In this document: positions 54,977 to 63,573 of the stretch, one piece after another
Layout of the letters: each line of letters begins with the position of its first letter
Numbering within the stretch: position 1 is the stretch's first letter
Source: Tardiphaga sp. P9-11
GTDB lineage: Bacteria; Pseudomonadota; Alphaproteobacteria; Rhizobiales; Xanthobacteraceae
Length of the DNA stretch: 64,000 bases
Direction of reading: 5' to 3'
Assembly (NCBI RefSeq): GCF_008329525.1
Contig: NZ_NPKQ01000001.1
Location: forward strand, 1,300,261 to 1,364,260
The notes under the pieces: generated by a model
The model's input: only the letters and a program-made list of their open reading frames with translations
The model's database searches: none
What the model was told of the DNA's origin: nothing
Program-made: the position numbers and the translations under genes

Positions 54977-56251
54977 TTGGATTTTTCCCTGCCGGCCGAT
55001 CTGGTCGCCTATCTCGCCGAGCTCGACAGTTTTATTGTGCGCGAGATCAAGCCGCTCGAAGAGCGAGATGACAATATCCGCTTCTTCGATCATCGCCGCG
55101 AATGGGCGCGCACCGATTTCGACAATGGCGGCCTGCCGCGGCATGAATGGGAAGCGCTGCTGCGCCAGGTAAAGAATATAGCCGACAAGGCCGGGCATCT
55201 ACGTTTTGCGATTCCGAAGCGCTATGGCGGCAAGGACGGCAGCAATCTCTGGATGGCCGTGATCCGCGAGCATTTCGCCGCCAAGGGCCTCGGCCTGCAC
55301 AACGATCTGCAGAACGAACACTCCATCGTCGGTAATCTGCCGCTGGTGACGATGCTCGATCGCTATGGCCGCGACGACCAGAAGGAAATGATCGAGGGCT
55401 CGATATCAGGAAAATATCGCATCACCTTCGGTCTGACAGAGCCCGAGCACGGTTCGGACGCCACGCATATGGAAACCACGGCGGTCGAGGCGACACGCGA
55501 TGGCGTCAAGGGCTGGGTCATCAATGGCGAGAAGATGTGGACGACCGGCATGCATGTCGCCACGCATTGCGCGCTGTTCGCGCGCACATCGGGGGATGAC
55601 GGCGACGCGCGCGGCATCACCTGTTTCCTGGTGCCGGCCAAGGCCGCTGGCGTAAAGATCGAAGAATATATGTGGACCTTCAATATGCCCACGGACCATC
55701 CGCGTGTGTCATTCACTGACGTGTTCGTGCCGGATGACGCGCTGTTCGGCGAGATCGGCCGCGGCCTGTCGCTGGCGCAGTGCTTCGTGCACGAGAACCG
55801 CATTCGCCAAGCGGCGAGTTCACTTGGCGCCGCGGTCTATTGCATCAATGAGAGCGTGAAGTATGCGCGTGAGCGCAAGCCGTTCGGCGAGGAACTGGCG
55901 CGCAACCAGGGCATCCAGTTTCCATTGGTCGAGCTGGCGACGCAGGCGGAGATGTTGCGGCTGCTGATCCGCAAGACCGCGTGGGAGATGGACCAGCTCA
56001 CCCAGGCGCAGGTCGAGCACACGCTGTCTGACAAGGTGTCGATGTGTAACTACTGGGCCAACCGGCTGTGCTGCGAATCGGCCGACCGCGCGATGCAGGT
56101 GCATGGCGGCATGGGCTATTCACGGCACAAGCCGTTCGAGCACATCTATCGCCATCACCGCCGCTATCGCATCACGGAAGGCAGCGAAGAAATCCAGAAG
56201 CGCAAGGTCGCGGGATTCCTGTTCGGCTATATGGGCGTCAACAAGCACTGA
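54977..56251 (+). CDS. Acyl-CoA dehydrogenase
   Basis: A 424-residue FAD enzyme that oxidises acyl-CoA to enoyl-CoA and passes electrons to ETF. FAD and substrate lines include FGLTEPEHGSDATHMETTA and VHGGMGYSRHKPFEHIYRH; ITEGSEEIQKRKVAGFL closes the protein. The N-terminal helical domain is shifted from the short-chain form, as in the ACAD10/11-like group that pairs with phosphotransferases. TTG at 54977 has GGGAGAG upstream. Electrons could reach quinone through the enzyme at 21355. Confidence 0.92.
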   Translation: MDFSLPADLVAYLAELDSFIVREIKPLEERDDNIRFFDHRREWARTDFDNGGLPRHEWEALLRQVKNIADKAGHLRFAIPKRYGGKDGSNLWMAVIREHFAAKGLGLHNDLQNEHSIVGNLPLVTMLDRYGRDDQKEMIEGSISGKYRITFGLTEPEHGSDATHMETTAVEATRDGVKGWVINGEKMWTTGMHVATHCALFARTSGDDGDARGITCFLVPAKAAGVKIEEYMWTFNMPTDHPRVSFTDVFVPDDALFGEIGRGLSLAQCFVHENRIRQAASSLGAAVYCINESVKYARERKPFGEELARNQGIQFPLVELATQAEMLRLLIRKTAWEMDQLTQAQVEHTLSDKVSMCNYWANRLCCESADRAMQVHGGMGYSRHKPFEHIYRHHRRYRITEGSEEIQKRKVAGFLFGYMGVNKH

Positions 56252-56260
56252 TGTGCTGCG

Positions 56261-56911
56261 TCAGTCGATGTAGCCTGGAATCTCCGCAGGCGAGGCCACC
56301 AGATGCTTCGCCCCGGCGCTCGTCAGTTCCTCGCGGCCGCCATAGCCATAGAGCACGCCGATCCCCGGAATTCCGTTATTCGCTGCGCCGATAATATCGT
56401 GCTTGCGGTCGCCGATCATGATCGCTCGGGCAGGATCGGTCGCGGTTTCGTCGAGCGCATAGCGCAGCAGGTCGCTCTTGTCGACGCGGGTACCGTCGAG
56501 TTCCGAGCCGAACACGCGCGTAAAGTATCTGCGCAGGCCGAAGTGGTCGATAATGCGGTCGGCAAATACATGTGGCTTGCTGGTGGCGACGAACAGCGTG
56601 CGTCCGGAAGCACTTAGCGTTTCCAGCGTTGCGGTGATGCCGTCATAGAGTGTGTTCTCGAACAGGCCTATGGTTCCGAAGCGTTCGCGATAAAGCTCCA
56701 CGCCGCGATCGGCGTCCTTGTCGCTACCGAGCAGCGCCACGAAGCTGGCGCGCAGCGGCGGCCCGATGCACCAGGTCAGTTCGTCCTGCGTCGGCACGGG
56801 CAAGCCCAGCTTGTCGAGGGCATACTGGATCGAACCCGTAATGCCGATTTTGGGATCGGTCAGCGTCCCGTCGAGATCGAAAAAGACCGTGTCGGTCGCA
56901 TGTGGCTTCAT
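56261..56911 (-). CDS. HAD-family hydrolase (phosphoglycolate phosphatase-like)
   Basis: A 216-residue HAD phosphatase. The nucleophile motif is FFDLDGTLTD at the N-terminus, the cap domain follows, then ATSKPHV and the last motif IMIGDRKHDIIGAANNG. Gph-type members clear phosphoglycolate; others act on pyrophosphate or sugar phosphates. Its ATG directly follows the stop of the TIGR02301 gene, so the two are co-transcribed. Confidence 0.9.
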   Translation of the reverse strand: MKPHATDTVFFDLDGTLTDPKIGITGSIQYALDKLGLPVPTQDELTWCIGPPLRASFVALLGSDKDADRGVELYRERFGTIGLFENTLYDGITATLETLSASGRTLFVATSKPHVFADRIIDHFGLRRYFTRVFGSELDGTRVDKSDLLRYALDETATDPARAIMIGDRKHDIIGAANNGIPGIGVLYGYGGREELTSAGAKHLVASPAEIPGYID

Positions 56912-57286
56912 CTAGTTTGCATACCTTGCGGTGAGATCGCGCGAGATCCGCGAGCCTTCGTCGATATAGCGGCGGATTGCGATGGTGGCGGCAGGCGTGC
57001 AGGTCCGGTAAGTCTGCTGGAAGCCGTTATAGCCGCGGTTGAAGCCGGCAATCATGCGGGCGCGGCGCTCGCCTGACGGCGTTTCGGCATCGACCAGCGC
57101 CTGCATTTCGTTGCGCCACTTGTTGCCTTCGTTGTTGCCGCAGATGCCACGCAGGTAATGCAGCGCGCCGAGAATTTCTGACATCCGCTGCAGATCGTTG
57201 TCGAACGGCGCAGCCGCGTCCTGTGCCCGGGCAGAGCCAGCGCAGATCGTAATGACGGTCAGAATGATGAGCAGATGCTTCAACAT
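56912..57286 (-). CDS. TIGR02301-family exported protein
   Basis: A 124-residue protein with a Sec signal peptide (MLKHLLIILTVITICAGSARA, cut after ARA). The mature part has LGALHYLRGICG and RRARMIAGFNRGYNGFQQTY with two conserved cysteines (CG and RTCTP), probably disulfide-bonded. This is TIGR02301, restricted to alphaproteobacteria, function unknown. ATG at 57286; the longer frame upstream is not like protein. Confidence 0.82.
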   Translation of the reverse strand: MLKHLLIILTVITICAGSARAQDAAAPFDNDLQRMSEILGALHYLRGICGNNEGNKWRNEMQALVDAETPSGERRARMIAGFNRGYNGFQQTYRTCTPAATIAIRRYIDEGSRISRDLTARYAN

Positions 57287-57366
57287 GAATGGTCCCGGAA
57301 CCCGGCTGATATGCCTTTTCAAGGCGTCTGAAGCAAGGCAACGCTGCTGGCGCGGCAAGGAGCCAT

Positions 57367-57789
57367 CTATGGTCCGACCAGATCTTCCGCCATGGCGAGG
57401 ATCGGACCAAGGCCATCGGTGGTTTTGAAGGCGCCGAGATCGTCCGGCGCGACCCACTGGAAATCGTCGAGTTCGTCGTTCAGTTCGGGCTCGCCGGCCA
57501 CCCAGCGTGCGGCAAAGGACATGATCAGGTAGTGCCCGGCCACCTTGTCGTTTGGCAGCACTTCGCGGAAGCCGGACAGGCCGACAATGTCGATCGTCAG
57601 TCCGGTTTCCTCCATCACCTCGCGGGCGAGGGCGACGGCAAGGGATTCGCCGAATTCCACGCGCCCGCCGGGGAGTGAATAGAAGCCCTTGCCGGGCGAG
57701 CGGGCGCGGCGGACGAGCAGCACCTTGCCGTCCCGGAAGATGGCGGCGCTGGTGGCGAGTTGCGGATAAGCGGGAGGCGTGTCGGTCAC
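57367..57789 (-). CDS. NUDIX hydrolase
   Basis: A 140-residue NUDIX protein. The box GRVEFGESLAVALAREVMEE (G-x5-E-x7-R-E-x2-E-E) is complete except that one more residue follows it (TGL). It hydrolyses a nucleoside diphosphate derivative; substrate unknown. The GTG at 57789 lies 4 bases after the stop of the upstream gene, so translation is probably coupled. Confidence 0.88.
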   Translation of the reverse strand: MTDTPPAYPQLATSAAIFRDGKVLLVRRARSPGKGFYSLPGGRVEFGESLAVALAREVMEETGLTIDIVGLSGFREVLPNDKVAGHYLIMSFAARWVAGEPELNDELDDFQWVAPDDLGAFKTTDGLGPILAMAEDLVGP

Positions 57790-57793
57790 GAGG

Positions 57794-58309
57794 TCATTGC
57801 GCCATGATGCTGTCAACGTCGGATTCCTGATCGCGGCCGTTGATGATGCCACCGGCCGTTCCGACCATCGGCTTGACCCAGCCGGCAGCCTGTTCGGCCA
57901 GCATGGCGCGCGTCCGGTCCTGCTGCACGGTGCGCATGGCTTCACCGACGGTAATCAGAATCTGCGTCATGTTCGCGACCAGCGCATCGAATTCGGCGCG
58001 GATATCGGGGCGTGCAGCCTGATAGGATGCGATTGCGAGATCTCGCGCCTTGAAGTTGGATTTGATGAAGTGCTCAGCATAGCTGAGCGGCTGCCATTCC
58101 AGAAATAGCTCATAGCAGTCCGGCATGTCCGGGATCAGCTCGAGCAACATGATGGCTTCGTTGAAGTGATTCAGATAGTCGGTCGCTAGGCCTGTGCGCG
58201 GATTGATATTCGCGGCCATCAGCTCGGCAGCAGACGCGACGGGGCCAGCACCGACGCCGGCCAGGTCGTGATGGTCATGCTGCGCCGATTGCAGGGCCGT
58301 CAGGGTCAT
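57794..58309 (-). CDS. Conserved hypothetical protein, helical
   Basis: A 171-residue soluble, largely helical protein: HHDLAGVGAGPVASAAELM, then TDYLNHFNEAIMLLELIPDM and VANMTQILITVGEAMRTV. The region around residues 35-130 resembles proteins of unknown function common in Bradyrhizobium. No catalytic motif seen. ATG at 58309 (GTG at 58318 is an option). It is upstream of the NUDIX gene on the same strand and divergent from the SRAP gene. Confidence 0.7.
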   Translation of the reverse strand: MTLTALQSAQHDHHDLAGVGAGPVASAAELMAANINPRTGLATDYLNHFNEAIMLLELIPDMPDCYELFLEWQPLSYAEHFIKSNFKARDLAIASYQAARPDIRAEFDALVANMTQILITVGEAMRTVQQDRTRAMLAEQAAGWVKPMVGTAGGIINGRDQESDVDSIMAQ

Positions 58310-58370
58310 ATGTCGCACTGTTGGTGTTTTGGGTTAAAACCGCCTGAAGAGGCAGGATTGCGGATCGAGA

Positions 58371-59126
58371 ATGTGTGGGCGGTTTGTCATTACGTCGGCG
58401 CCGGAAGCGTTACGGCAGGTATTCGGCTATATTGAGCAGCCGAATCTTCCAGCCAGATACAATGTTGCGCCGACGCAGCCGGTTCCTGTTGTCATCGTTG
58501 AAAACGGAGCCCGGCATTTTCGTCTGATGCGATGGGGCCTTTTGCCCTCTTGGGTCAAGGACCCGCGGAAGTTTACCCTTCTGATTAATGCTCGCGCCGA
58601 GACCGTGCAAGAAAAGCCGGCCTTCAAAAACGCGATTCGCCGGCGTCGATGCCTGATTCCGGCCGATGGCTACTACGAATGGCAAAATCGCGGTGAACGC
58701 AAACAGCCGTATTTTATCCACCCAAGTGCAGGCGGTCCGATGGGCTTTGCGGGTCTGGCCGAGACCTGGATGGGGCCGAACGGCGAAGAGGTCGATACGG
58801 TCGCGCTCATCACTGCAGAAGCCAGCACGGGCATGTCGGTTCTGCACCATCGCGTACCGGTGACGATCGCGCCGGATCATTTCGGCCAGTGGCTCGATTG
58901 CAGTTCGGATAGTGCGTCTGACGTGATGACGATGCTCGCCGCGCCGCCTGACGGCACCTTCGCCTGGCATCCTGTGGCGATGGCCGTCAACAAGGTGGCC
59001 GATGACGATGCGCAACTGATCCTGCCGATCTCGGCGGAAGAAGCTGCCGTGGAGCAGGTGAAGCCGATGCGAGCGCCGCGCAAGGTCGCGGTGAGCGAGA
59101 ATGACGGGCAGGGCTCGTTGTTCTAG
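58371..59126 (+). CDS. yedK: SRAP-family protein (YedK/HMCES)
   Basis: A 251-residue SOS-response-associated peptidase that shields abasic sites in single-stranded DNA by a thiazolidine link. The catalytic Cys is residue 2 (MCGRF), the asparagine lies in NARAETV, the glutamate in YYEWQ and the histidine in LHHRVPV, so all catalytic residues are present. The initiator Met must be removed to expose Cys2. It is a single gene convergent with an acetyltransferase. Confidence 0.93.
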   Translation: MCGRFVITSAPEALRQVFGYIEQPNLPARYNVAPTQPVPVVIVENGARHFRLMRWGLLPSWVKDPRKFTLLINARAETVQEKPAFKNAIRRRRCLIPADGYYEWQNRGERKQPYFIHPSAGGPMGFAGLAETWMGPNGEEVDTVALITAEASTGMSVLHHRVPVTIAPDHFGQWLDCSSDSASDVMTMLAAPPDGTFAWHPVAMAVNKVADDDAQLILPISAEEAAVEQVKPMRAPRKVAVSENDGQGSLF

Positions 59127-59127
59127 C

Positions 59128-59556
59128 TCACGGCGTCAGCGGTCGACCATCGAGCCACTTGGCATAGATCACACGCTTCTGTTCGCCATAGCCGAGCGAC
59201 TCGTAGAACGCCTGCACCTTGGTGTTATCTGAGCGCACCATCAGCTGCATTTTCTCGATGCCGCGCTCGCGCAGCCAGTCTTCGGCTGCCGTCATGATGC
59301 CGCGGCCGAAATCCTGGCGTTGCCGATCCGGATCGACCGAGACGTAATAGACCCAGCCGCGATGGCCGTCATGGCCGACCAGCACTGACGCGACGATGGT
59401 CTTGCCTTTACGACCGACCAGCACATTGGCGTTGGTGCCGGTGCGCGCCAGCCTGATGTCGGCTTCCGGATCATTCCAGGGTCGCACCAGTCCGCAACGC
59501 AGCCAGAGCTGGATGACGGCCTGAATATCTGCGTCGACGAGCGGAGCAACTTTCAA
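59128..59556 (-). CDS. GNAT-family acetyltransferase (YpeA-like)
   Basis: A 142-residue GNAT protein. VSVDPDRQRQDFGRGIM is the acetyl-CoA loop and VRSDNTKVQAFYESLGY the C-terminal element, matching the YpeA group. TTG at 59556 overlaps the stop of the FAD-linked dehydrogenase gene upstream (TTGA), which strongly suggests translational coupling. Substrate unknown. Confidence 0.9.
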   Translation of the reverse strand: MKVAPLVDADIQAVIQLWLRCGLVRPWNDPEADIRLARTGTNANVLVGRKGKTIVASVLVGHDGHRGWVYYVSVDPDRQRQDFGRGIMTAAEDWLRERGIEKMQLMVRSDNTKVQAFYESLGYGEQKRVIYAKWLDGRPLTP

Positions 59557-61010
59557 TGTTGCACCGGCAGTAGCACCTTGCCCGGATTGAGGATGTTCAG
59601 CGGGTCCAGCATCGTCTTCAGGCTACGCATCAGCTCGATGGCCACGGGGTCCTTCACCGAGGGCAGCTCAGCCGCCTTCATCTGGCCGATGCCGTGTTCG
59701 GCCGAGATCGAGCCGCCCATGCGCAGCACGACCTCGAAGACGACTTCGTTGACATCGTGCCAGCGCGCCAGAAATTTCTCGCGGCCGTCGGTGTCGCCGA
59801 GCGTGTTCTTGGGCTGCGTCACATTGTAGTGGATGTTGCCGTCGCCGAGATGGCCGAACGGCACCGGACGAGCGCCGGGAAGCAGCTTCACGACGGCCGC
59901 ATTGGCCTCCGCGATGAAGGCGGGCACTGAGGCCACGGGCACCGAAATGTCGTGCTTGATCGATCCACCTTCCGGCTTCTGCGCCGGCGAGATTTCCTCG
60001 CGCAGTTTCCAGAACGCCTGACGATGGGCGATGTTCTCGGCGATCACGGCATCATCGACAATGCCGTCTTCCAGGCCGCGCTCCAGTATCGCTTCCAGCG
60101 TCGCGCGCGCGTCGTCGCGTCCCGACGACAATTCCATCAGCACATACCAGGCGTGCTTGCTGGCGAGCGGATCACGAATGCCGATGCCGTGGCGCACGCT
60201 GAAATCCACGGCGATATCGGCGATCAGTTCGAAGCTGGTGAGGTTGCCACCGGCCTCGGAGCGGGAGATGCTGAGCAGCTTCAGCGCATCGTCCGGGGAT
60301 TTCAGGCCGACGAACGCGGTCTCGACTGCGCGGGGCTTCGGAAACAATTTCAGCGTCGCGGCGGTGATGATGCCGAGCGAGCCTTCGGCACCGATGAAGA
60401 TATTGCGCAGGTCGTAGCCGGTATTGTCCTTCTTCAGCTTCGACAGGCCGTTGAGAATGCGGCCGTCGGCCAGCACCACTTCGAGACCGAGCGCCATCTC
60501 GCGCGCCACGCCGTAAGCCAGCGCGGTGGTGCCACCGGCATTGCTGGAGAGATTGCCGCCGATGGTGCAGCTGCCTTCCGAGCCCAGCGACAGCGGAAAC
60601 AGCCGGCCGGCTTCCGCGGCGCGCTGCTGCGCGACCTGCAGCACAAGGCCGGCTTCGACCGTCATGGTGTTGGACGACGTGTCCAGATCGCGCACCTTGT
60701 CCATCCGGCGCATCGACAGCACCACCTCGCCGCCATAGGGCGTCTGGCCGCCGACCAGGCCGGTATTACCGCCTTGCGGCACTAGTGCGGTGCGTGTTTC
60801 GGTAGCGAGTTTGCAGATCGCGGCGACTTCGGCGGTCGAGCCTGGGCGCAGCACCAGCGGCGAGGTGCCGAAAAACAGGTTGCGATCCTCGGTGACGTAT
60901 TGATGCACATCGGCCTGATCGGTGATGGCGTATTTGTCGCCGACGATGGCCCGGAAGCGCGCGATGGTTTCGGGAGAGAGCGTGGGCGGCTTCGGCTGGA
61001 CGATATTCAT
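59553..61010 (-). CDS. FAD-linked oxidoreductase (D-2-hydroxyacid / D-lactate dehydrogenase type)
   Basis: A 485-residue VAO-type flavoprotein. The N-terminal PCMH FAD-binding domain has PLVLRPGSTAEVAAICKL and VPQGGNTGLVGGQTP; the C-terminal cap has HLGDGNIHYN and GSISAEHGIGQMK. Candidates are D-lactate, D-2-hydroxyglutarate and glycolate dehydrogenase. It is upstream of the acetyltransferase and translationally coupled. Confidence 0.9.
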   Translation of the reverse strand: MNIVQPKPPTLSPETIARFRAIVGDKYAITDQADVHQYVTEDRNLFFGTSPLVLRPGSTAEVAAICKLATETRTALVPQGGNTGLVGGQTPYGGEVVLSMRRMDKVRDLDTSSNTMTVEAGLVLQVAQQRAAEAGRLFPLSLGSEGSCTIGGNLSSNAGGTTALAYGVAREMALGLEVVLADGRILNGLSKLKKDNTGYDLRNIFIGAEGSLGIITAATLKLFPKPRAVETAFVGLKSPDDALKLLSISRSEAGGNLTSFELIADIAVDFSVRHGIGIRDPLASKHAWYVLMELSSGRDDARATLEAILERGLEDGIVDDAVIAENIAHRQAFWKLREEISPAQKPEGGSIKHDISVPVASVPAFIAEANAAVVKLLPGARPVPFGHLGDGNIHYNVTQPKNTLGDTDGREKFLARWHDVNEVVFEVVLRMGGSISAEHGIGQMKAAELPSVKDPVAIELMRSLKTMLDPLNILNPGKVLLPVQH

Positions 61011-61057
61011 AACTATTCCCTGGCGCGTTCTTCGAGTTTCTTGGTCTTGCGTTCGAC

Positions 61058-62053
61058 TTACACGGCGGCGCGGCGCAACCGGTCATTGATGGCTTCGCCG
61101 AGTCCATGGTTCGGCACCGGCATCACCGCGATGCTGCTGGCGCCCGAAGCCATGGCAGCGGCGTCGAGCGCGCGAAGATAGCCGAAAAGATTGGTGGCGG
61201 CTTCCCCGAGATCGCCCTGTTCGGACAAATTCAGGACAGCGGCAGCGGCCTCCATACCCGGCAGCAGGGCCGGTCCGAAGGCCAGCAAGGCCTCGCCAGG
61301 TTTCACGTCCTCAGCCAGAAGCCGCACCCGCGTCCGCGGCGCATAATGCGAGGCCAGCATGCCCGGCGCCAGCGGCTGGTTCGTATCGCTTGCGGGCTCG
61401 TCCGGCGGGCTCGCCAGCGACCCGCCCAACACCCGTTCGATCGCCTCCCGCGGCAGCCCGCCCGGTCGCAGCAACATCGGCACTTTGAGGCAACCGACGA
61501 TGGTGGATTCGACACCCACCTCAACCGGGCCACCATCGAGAATCATGTCGATGCGGCCACCTAGATCGCTCAGCACATGGGCTGCGGTGGTCGGTGAGAC
61601 GTGTCCGGAGATATTGGCCGATGGGGCCACCACGGCGCCGCCAAAGGCCTGCAGCAGCGCATGGGCCACGGGATGGGCCGGCACGCGGATGGCGACCGTA
61701 TCGAGCCCGGCGGTGGCCAGATCTGCAACCGGGCAATCCGCGGTTCTGGGCAGCACCAACGTCAGCGGCCCCGGCCAGAACGCCTCGGCAAGCGCCAGCG
61801 CGCGCGCATCGAATCGGGCAATGCGCCGCGCGGCGGCGAGATCGGCTACATGGGCGATCAGCGGATTGAACGACGGCCGGCCCTTCGCCTCATAGATCCC
61901 CGCCACGGCCCGCGGATTGGCCGCATCGGCCCCGAGCCCGTAGACCGTCTCGGTCGGAAACGCCAGCAGCCCGCCCGCGCGCAGGCAGTGCGCCGCCTCC
62001 GCGATATGGGCGGCGTCGGCGGGGCTCATCCGGGTGGTCAGGCCTACGGCCAT
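61058..62053 (-). CDS. tsaC: L-threonylcarbamoyladenylate synthase (Sua5 form)
   Basis: Makes threonylcarbamoyl-AMP for the t6A base of tRNAs reading ANN codons. The 331-residue protein is the longer Sua5 form: the N-terminal YrdC domain has FPTETVYGLGADA, YEAKGRPSFNPLI and PSANISGHVSPTTA; the C-terminal Sua5 domain follows from about residue 210. It stands 47 bases after the FAD-linked gene start region on the same strand and 94 bases from the tRNA-Pro gene. Confidence 0.93.
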   Translation of the reverse strand: MAVGLTTRMSPADAAHIAEAAHCLRAGGLLAFPTETVYGLGADAANPRAVAGIYEAKGRPSFNPLIAHVADLAAARRIARFDARALALAEAFWPGPLTLVLPRTADCPVADLATAGLDTVAIRVPAHPVAHALLQAFGGAVVAPSANISGHVSPTTAAHVLSDLGGRIDMILDGGPVEVGVESTIVGCLKVPMLLRPGGLPREAIERVLGGSLASPPDEPASDTNQPLAPGMLASHYAPRTRVRLLAEDVKPGEALLAFGPALLPGMEAAAAVLNLSEQGDLGEAATNLFGYLRALDAAAMASGASSIAVMPVPNHGLGEAINDRLRRAAV

Positions 62054-62104
62054 GCAGGGCGGATCCTTGTCTTCAAAATTGGTCAGGCTTCTTTACCGGG
62101 GTTC

Positions 62105-62133
62105 TTGCAGGATGCGAAACCCAAGGCTATAAG
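62105..62133 (+). promoter_or_regulatory. Promoter of the tRNA-Pro gene
   Basis: TTGCAG (62105-62110) and TATAAG (62128-62133) with a 17-base spacer, ending 13 bases before the tRNA. Good sigma-70-type match. Confidence 0.65.
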
Positions 62134-62146
62134 CCGCGCTCTTAGT

Positions 62147-62223
62147 CGGAGTGTGGCTCAGCCCGGTAGAGCACTGCGTTCGGGACGCAGGGGTCGCAGG
62201 TTCGAATCCTGCCACTCCGACCA
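62147..62223 (+). tRNA. tRNA-Pro (anticodon CGG)
   Basis: A 77-base cloverleaf: acceptor CGGAGTG/CACTCCG, D-arm with GGCTCAG...GAGC, anticodon stem CTGCG/CGCAG with loop TTCGGGA (anticodon CGG), T-arm with GGTTCGAATCC, discriminator A and encoded CCA. It is the site next to which a tyrosine-type integrase lies, so it is the probable attachment site of the island. Confidence 0.95.
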
Positions 62224-62459
62224 CGATTTCAATAGCTTAGCATTTTCACGATCTTATGGCGCCACGAATTGCGCAATGAAATTGGCCCGTGGCTGTCGAA
62301 GATTATACGCGCTGGTTCAAGTAGAAGTCGCGACTCGAAGAATTGCGGGCTGTGAGGGCTGCTCTCGACGTTGTCGAAGGTGCTTCATCCGGTACGGCAC
62401 AGCGGGCTTTGGCGCGAAAATGCTTCGCTGTGCGCATACAAGAAAATCTCGGAAGAAAT

Positions 62460-63283
62460 TTAGCCCCGCCGCCCGCTAAAGGCCTCTGCGGCTTCTTTCT
62501 GAAAATCCGGGTGGTGATGGCCGTTAATTGGCTTCCTACTGCTCCACCGTCATCCCAAGCCAGCCGGCGGCTTCCCACAGATCGACTCCAGCCTGCATCA
62601 GCCATGTCGCTGCGGTATGCCGGAGAGAATGACGCACGACGTCGTCGCCGTGCCCGGCGTCTTCTAAAATTCCTTCCCAGGCCGACCTAATCTTACCGGC
62701 AAGAGGCTGACCGTCGTTCATGCGGTTGACAACAAACCGGATCTACTCGCCGTCGTTCATGATGCCTGCCGCGCGCAGCTCGGCCGATCGCTTGTGATCG
62801 ATCCTGCACCAGCGAACCATGTGGGGACGCAAGCGCGCAGCGATCTTTGCCGGAGGGCGTCGCTTTTGGTTGACCGCTCAAGGGCGCCCTTGCCCTGGTA
62901 GACCATGGCGTCCAGTTCACCCACGGATGGGTCGTGGTCGGGAGCCATTGCGTGCGGCGGATCGTTTCTTCCCGTCGGGCGCTGCAAATACCGATCAAGC
63001 AAAAGCGGGCAGCCGGATAACGGCGGCGGATAAGCCACCGCTCACGGCGCAATAGCGTGCCATCTTCTTTGCGTTTCCAGGCACCCCGCTCATTGTCCCA
63101 CACGTAGCCGATCACGGCACTGAGCAAACGTGCGGCTTCATTGCGTGTCAGCCAGCGGTGTCGGCCTTCCGCCTTGGGAGGCAGTGTAATCTTCGGAACG
63201 ACGCTGAGTGTGTGCTCCGCGTGGTACGCGTTGATGGCAGCCCGAAAATCCTCTAGCCGGCGCCTGGCCGTTTGATCAGACAC
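62460..63283 (-). pseudogene. Decayed tyrosine integrase (N-terminus lost, several frameshifts)
   Basis: Read leftwards the integrase appears in pieces in three frames: VSDQTARRRLEDFRAAINAY and RRYPAARFCLIGICSARREE, then GELDAMVYQGKGALERSTKS, then an unmarked stretch with RPHMVRWCRIDHKRSAEL, then the catalytic HSLRHTAATWLMQAGVDLWE, and GHHHPDFQKEAAEAF to a stop at 62460. The arginine box H-x-x-R survives, but the tyrosine region is broken by two stops and an inserted base. At least one in-frame stop lies near 62750. The N-terminal half is missing. It is certainly inactive. Confidence 0.85.
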
Positions 63284-63522
63284 GTTGCACTGACGTCCCG
63301 CAGCAGGTTGACGCAGAACACGCCGTTCACCTTGATCGCCTGGACGGTCGCACTGGTCTCATTGATGCAGACGAGCAAGGTCGGCTGCGGCGTGTCAGCC
63401 GAGACGGACGACATTGCCGATACCGTCGCGCCCTCGCGGCCAGCTGTGCCATCCGTCGTCACGATACTGACAGTGCAGGCCGCATTGCCCATGCTGGCCA
63501 AGAACTGATCGCGCAGTGCCAT
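63253..63522 (-). pseudogene. Truncated flavin reductase fused to integrase sequence
   Basis: From the ATG at 63522 the frame reads MALRDQFLASMGNAACTVSI and continues with GREGATVSAMSSVSADTPQP and VNGVFCVNLLRD, the N-terminal half of a flavin reductase-like (FMN-binding) protein. The next residues (VSATCLIKRPGAG) are not of that family and the frame stops at 63253 inside the integrase sequence. So the C-terminal half, including much of the flavin site, is absent. The product would be non-functional. Confidence 0.7.
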
Positions 63523-63573
63523 GGTTATGTACCTTTGAAGAGTTGACCGCTCGGAGCGAGCGGTATCCTTCAC

